6,371 bases of DNA from Bacteroidota bacterium (GTDB lineage: Bacteria; Bacteroidota; Rhodothermia; Rhodothermales; Rubricoccaceae): NCBI GenBank assembly GCA_022564455.1, contig JADFLK010000134.1, positions 1 through 6,371 of the forward strand, read 5' to 3'. A program made the translations under genes and the position numbers. The notes below the pieces were generated by a model. It saw only the letters and a list, made by a program, of their open reading frames with translations. It ran no database searches and had not been told where the DNA came from. Shown here in pieces: positions 5,585 through 6,371 of the stretch. Position 1 is the stretch's first letter; each line of letters opens with the position of its first letter.

Positions 5585-5773
5585 AACTGCCCTCTCTCCC
5601 TTTCCTTGTGCGTGGGTTTGAAGGTATCAGGTAAACGCGCGTAACTCCGCCCGTATGGTAGAAGTCCTCGCTCCCCGTTGCCGGGCTACCCGAGAAGTAG
5701 TTTGGAGGCGTCGCCGAAGGTGCCTCGCTATGAGCAGCGACCCACTATCCACTAAGGCCTGGCTCGTCGATTC

Positions 5774-6361
5774 ATGATCCTCATCATCGACAACTACGAC
5801 TCGTTTACGTACAACCTCGTCCATCTGGTGGAGGCAGAGACGAGCGTCTATGAAGTGGTTCGGAACGACGCCGTCTCGGTGGAAGGCATCATCGAAATGG
5901 CCCCAGCCGGCATCCTGCTCTCCCCCGGCCCCGGCCGCCCGGCTGATGCGGGAATCAGCGAAGCCGTCATCCGCAGACTGGGTTCATCGGTCCCCATTCT
6001 TGGCGTATGCCTTGGGCATCAAGCCATCGGCGAGGCGTTCGGCGGGCGGATTATTCAGGCCCCCACATTAATGCACGGGAAGACGAGCAGCATTCACCAC
6101 GACGGAAAAACGATCTTTGAGGGCGTGGAGCAAGACTTCACGGCCACTCGCTACCACTCTCTCGTGGTAGATCGGACCTTTCTGCCGGACACGCTAGAGA
6201 TCTCGGCCGAGACGTCCGACGGCGTCATCATGGGGCTGCGCCATCGTGCGCACCCTATCGAAGGCGTCCAGTTCCATCCGGAAAGCCTCCTTTCCACGGA
6301 AGGTCCGAAAATCGTGGCCAACTGGGTGCGATCTTGCAGGCCCTCCGTTCAGGCCTCCTGA
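5774..6361 (+). CDS. trpG: Glutamine amidotransferase subunit of anthranilate / aminodeoxychorismate synthase (TrpG/PabA)
   Basis: A complete class I glutamine amidotransferase of 195 residues, typical length. It hydrolyses glutamine and passes ammonia to TrpE (anthranilate, tryptophan pathway) or PabB (4-amino-4-deoxychorismate, folate pathway); in many bacteria one subunit serves both. Motifs are IIDNYDSFTYNL (4-15), LLSPGPGRP (48-56, oxyanion region), GVCLGHQAIGEAFGG (77-91, nucleophile Cys79), MHGKTS (100-105, partner-subunit contact), TRYHSLVV (125-132) and GVQFHPESLLSTEG (164-177, His168 and Glu170 completing the triad). The start at 5774 puts the conserved MILIIDNYDSFTYN at the N-terminus; there is no Shine-Dalgarno. 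The stop of a 40-codon upstream ORF overlaps this start as ATGA. The partner subunit is not in the window; only 10 bp follow the stop, so downstream trp genes may lie outside. The choice between TrpG and PabA cannot be settled here. Confidence 0.93.
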   Translation: MILIIDNYDSFTYNLVHLVEAETSVYEVVRNDAVSVEGIIEMAPAGILLSPGPGRPADAGISEAVIRRLGSSVPILGVCLGHQAIGEAFGGRIIQAPTLMHGKTSSIHHDGKTIFEGVEQDFTATRYHSLVVDRTFLPDTLEISAETSDGVIMGLRHRAHPIEGVQFHPESLLSTEGPKIVANWVRSCRPSVQAS

Positions 6362-6371
6362 CAGCCCGTTC

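Larger units (their letters stand above)
5322..5773. other. Divergent intergenic region between ribH and trpG
   Basis: A 452 bp region that must hold the promoters for ribH (leftward) and trpG (rightward). Its middle half is the heptamer mosaic annotated separately. Weak promoter-like boxes can be found: for ribH, TAACTTG on the minus strand at 5350-5344; for trpG, TTTG at 5617-5620 with TAACTCCG at 5642-5649, a 21-nt spacing as in Bacteroidota promoters but a poor -7 box. Neither is strong enough to annotate as a promoter. Nearer trpG there is a 40-codon ORF (5655-5777) and a 6-bp hairpin (5705-5710 with 5721-5726). No tRNA, T-box, FMN riboswitch or tandem-Trp leader is seen. Confidence 0.6.

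Noticed and set aside
5365..5591. CRISPR array
   Set aside because: Units are 7 nt, contiguous and degenerate, without spacers or 20-40 nt direct repeats.
5308..5644. Two ORFs (plus 5423-5644, minus 5308-5559) as small genes
   Set aside because: Both are translations of the heptamer mosaic, without a recognisable domain; the minus one also runs into ribH.
5600..5773. Classical trp attenuator or T-box before trpG
   Set aside because: No tandem Trp codons, no terminator with T run and no T-box consensus were found.

Overview
The window looks like a chromosomal segment from a Bacteroidota/Rhodothermota-type bacterium (FCB group), with Rhodothermia as my best guess. The evidence is a PorZ-like type IX secretion (T9SS) protein with a C-terminal sorting domain, the C-terminal membrane module of a DUF4105/Lnb-type protein, no clear Shine-Dalgarno sequence before any start, a tRNA-Glu with a G1-U72 acceptor end of the kind I associate with Bacteroidota, and moderately GC-rich coding DNA. 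The lineage is inference from gene content, not from a marker tree.

Layout. (1) Bases 2-2070, plus strand: the 3' end of a five-helix membrane protein gene, followed after 2 bp by a complete aldehyde dehydrogenase of the GabD2 (succinate-semialdehyde dehydrogenase) type; the two look co-transcribed. (2) Bases 2088-2294, minus strand: tRNA-His(GTG), then tRNA-Glu(TTC), then a strong intrinsic terminator. A small hairpin lies in the tRNA spacer. (3) Bases 2375-5321, minus strand: ribH (lumazine synthase, riboflavin pathway) followed after 73 bp by a large porZ-like gene. No terminator is visible between ribH and the tRNAs, so one long minus-strand transcript ending at the tRNA terminator is possible. 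(4) Bases 5322-5773: a 452 bp divergent intergenic region between ribH and trpG. (5) Bases 5774-6361, plus strand: trpG/pabA, the glutamine amidotransferase of anthranilate or aminodeoxychorismate synthase.

The most unusual part is the divergent intergenic region. About 230 bp of it (5365-5591) is a head-to-tail mosaic of five short arrays. All have a 7-nt period, each has a different heptamer consensus, and each shows pairing of heptamers into roughly 14-nt units. The left array is almost pure purine, and a pure pyrimidine tract follows the right end. Between this island and trpG there is a 40-codon ORF whose stop overlaps the trpG start as ATGA.

The protein genes are mostly housekeeping (riboflavin, tryptophan or folate, aldehyde oxidation) plus one cell-surface secretion component. 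I see no IS element, phage gene, CRISPR array or defence cassette. The heptamer mosaic is the only candidate for something poorly described.
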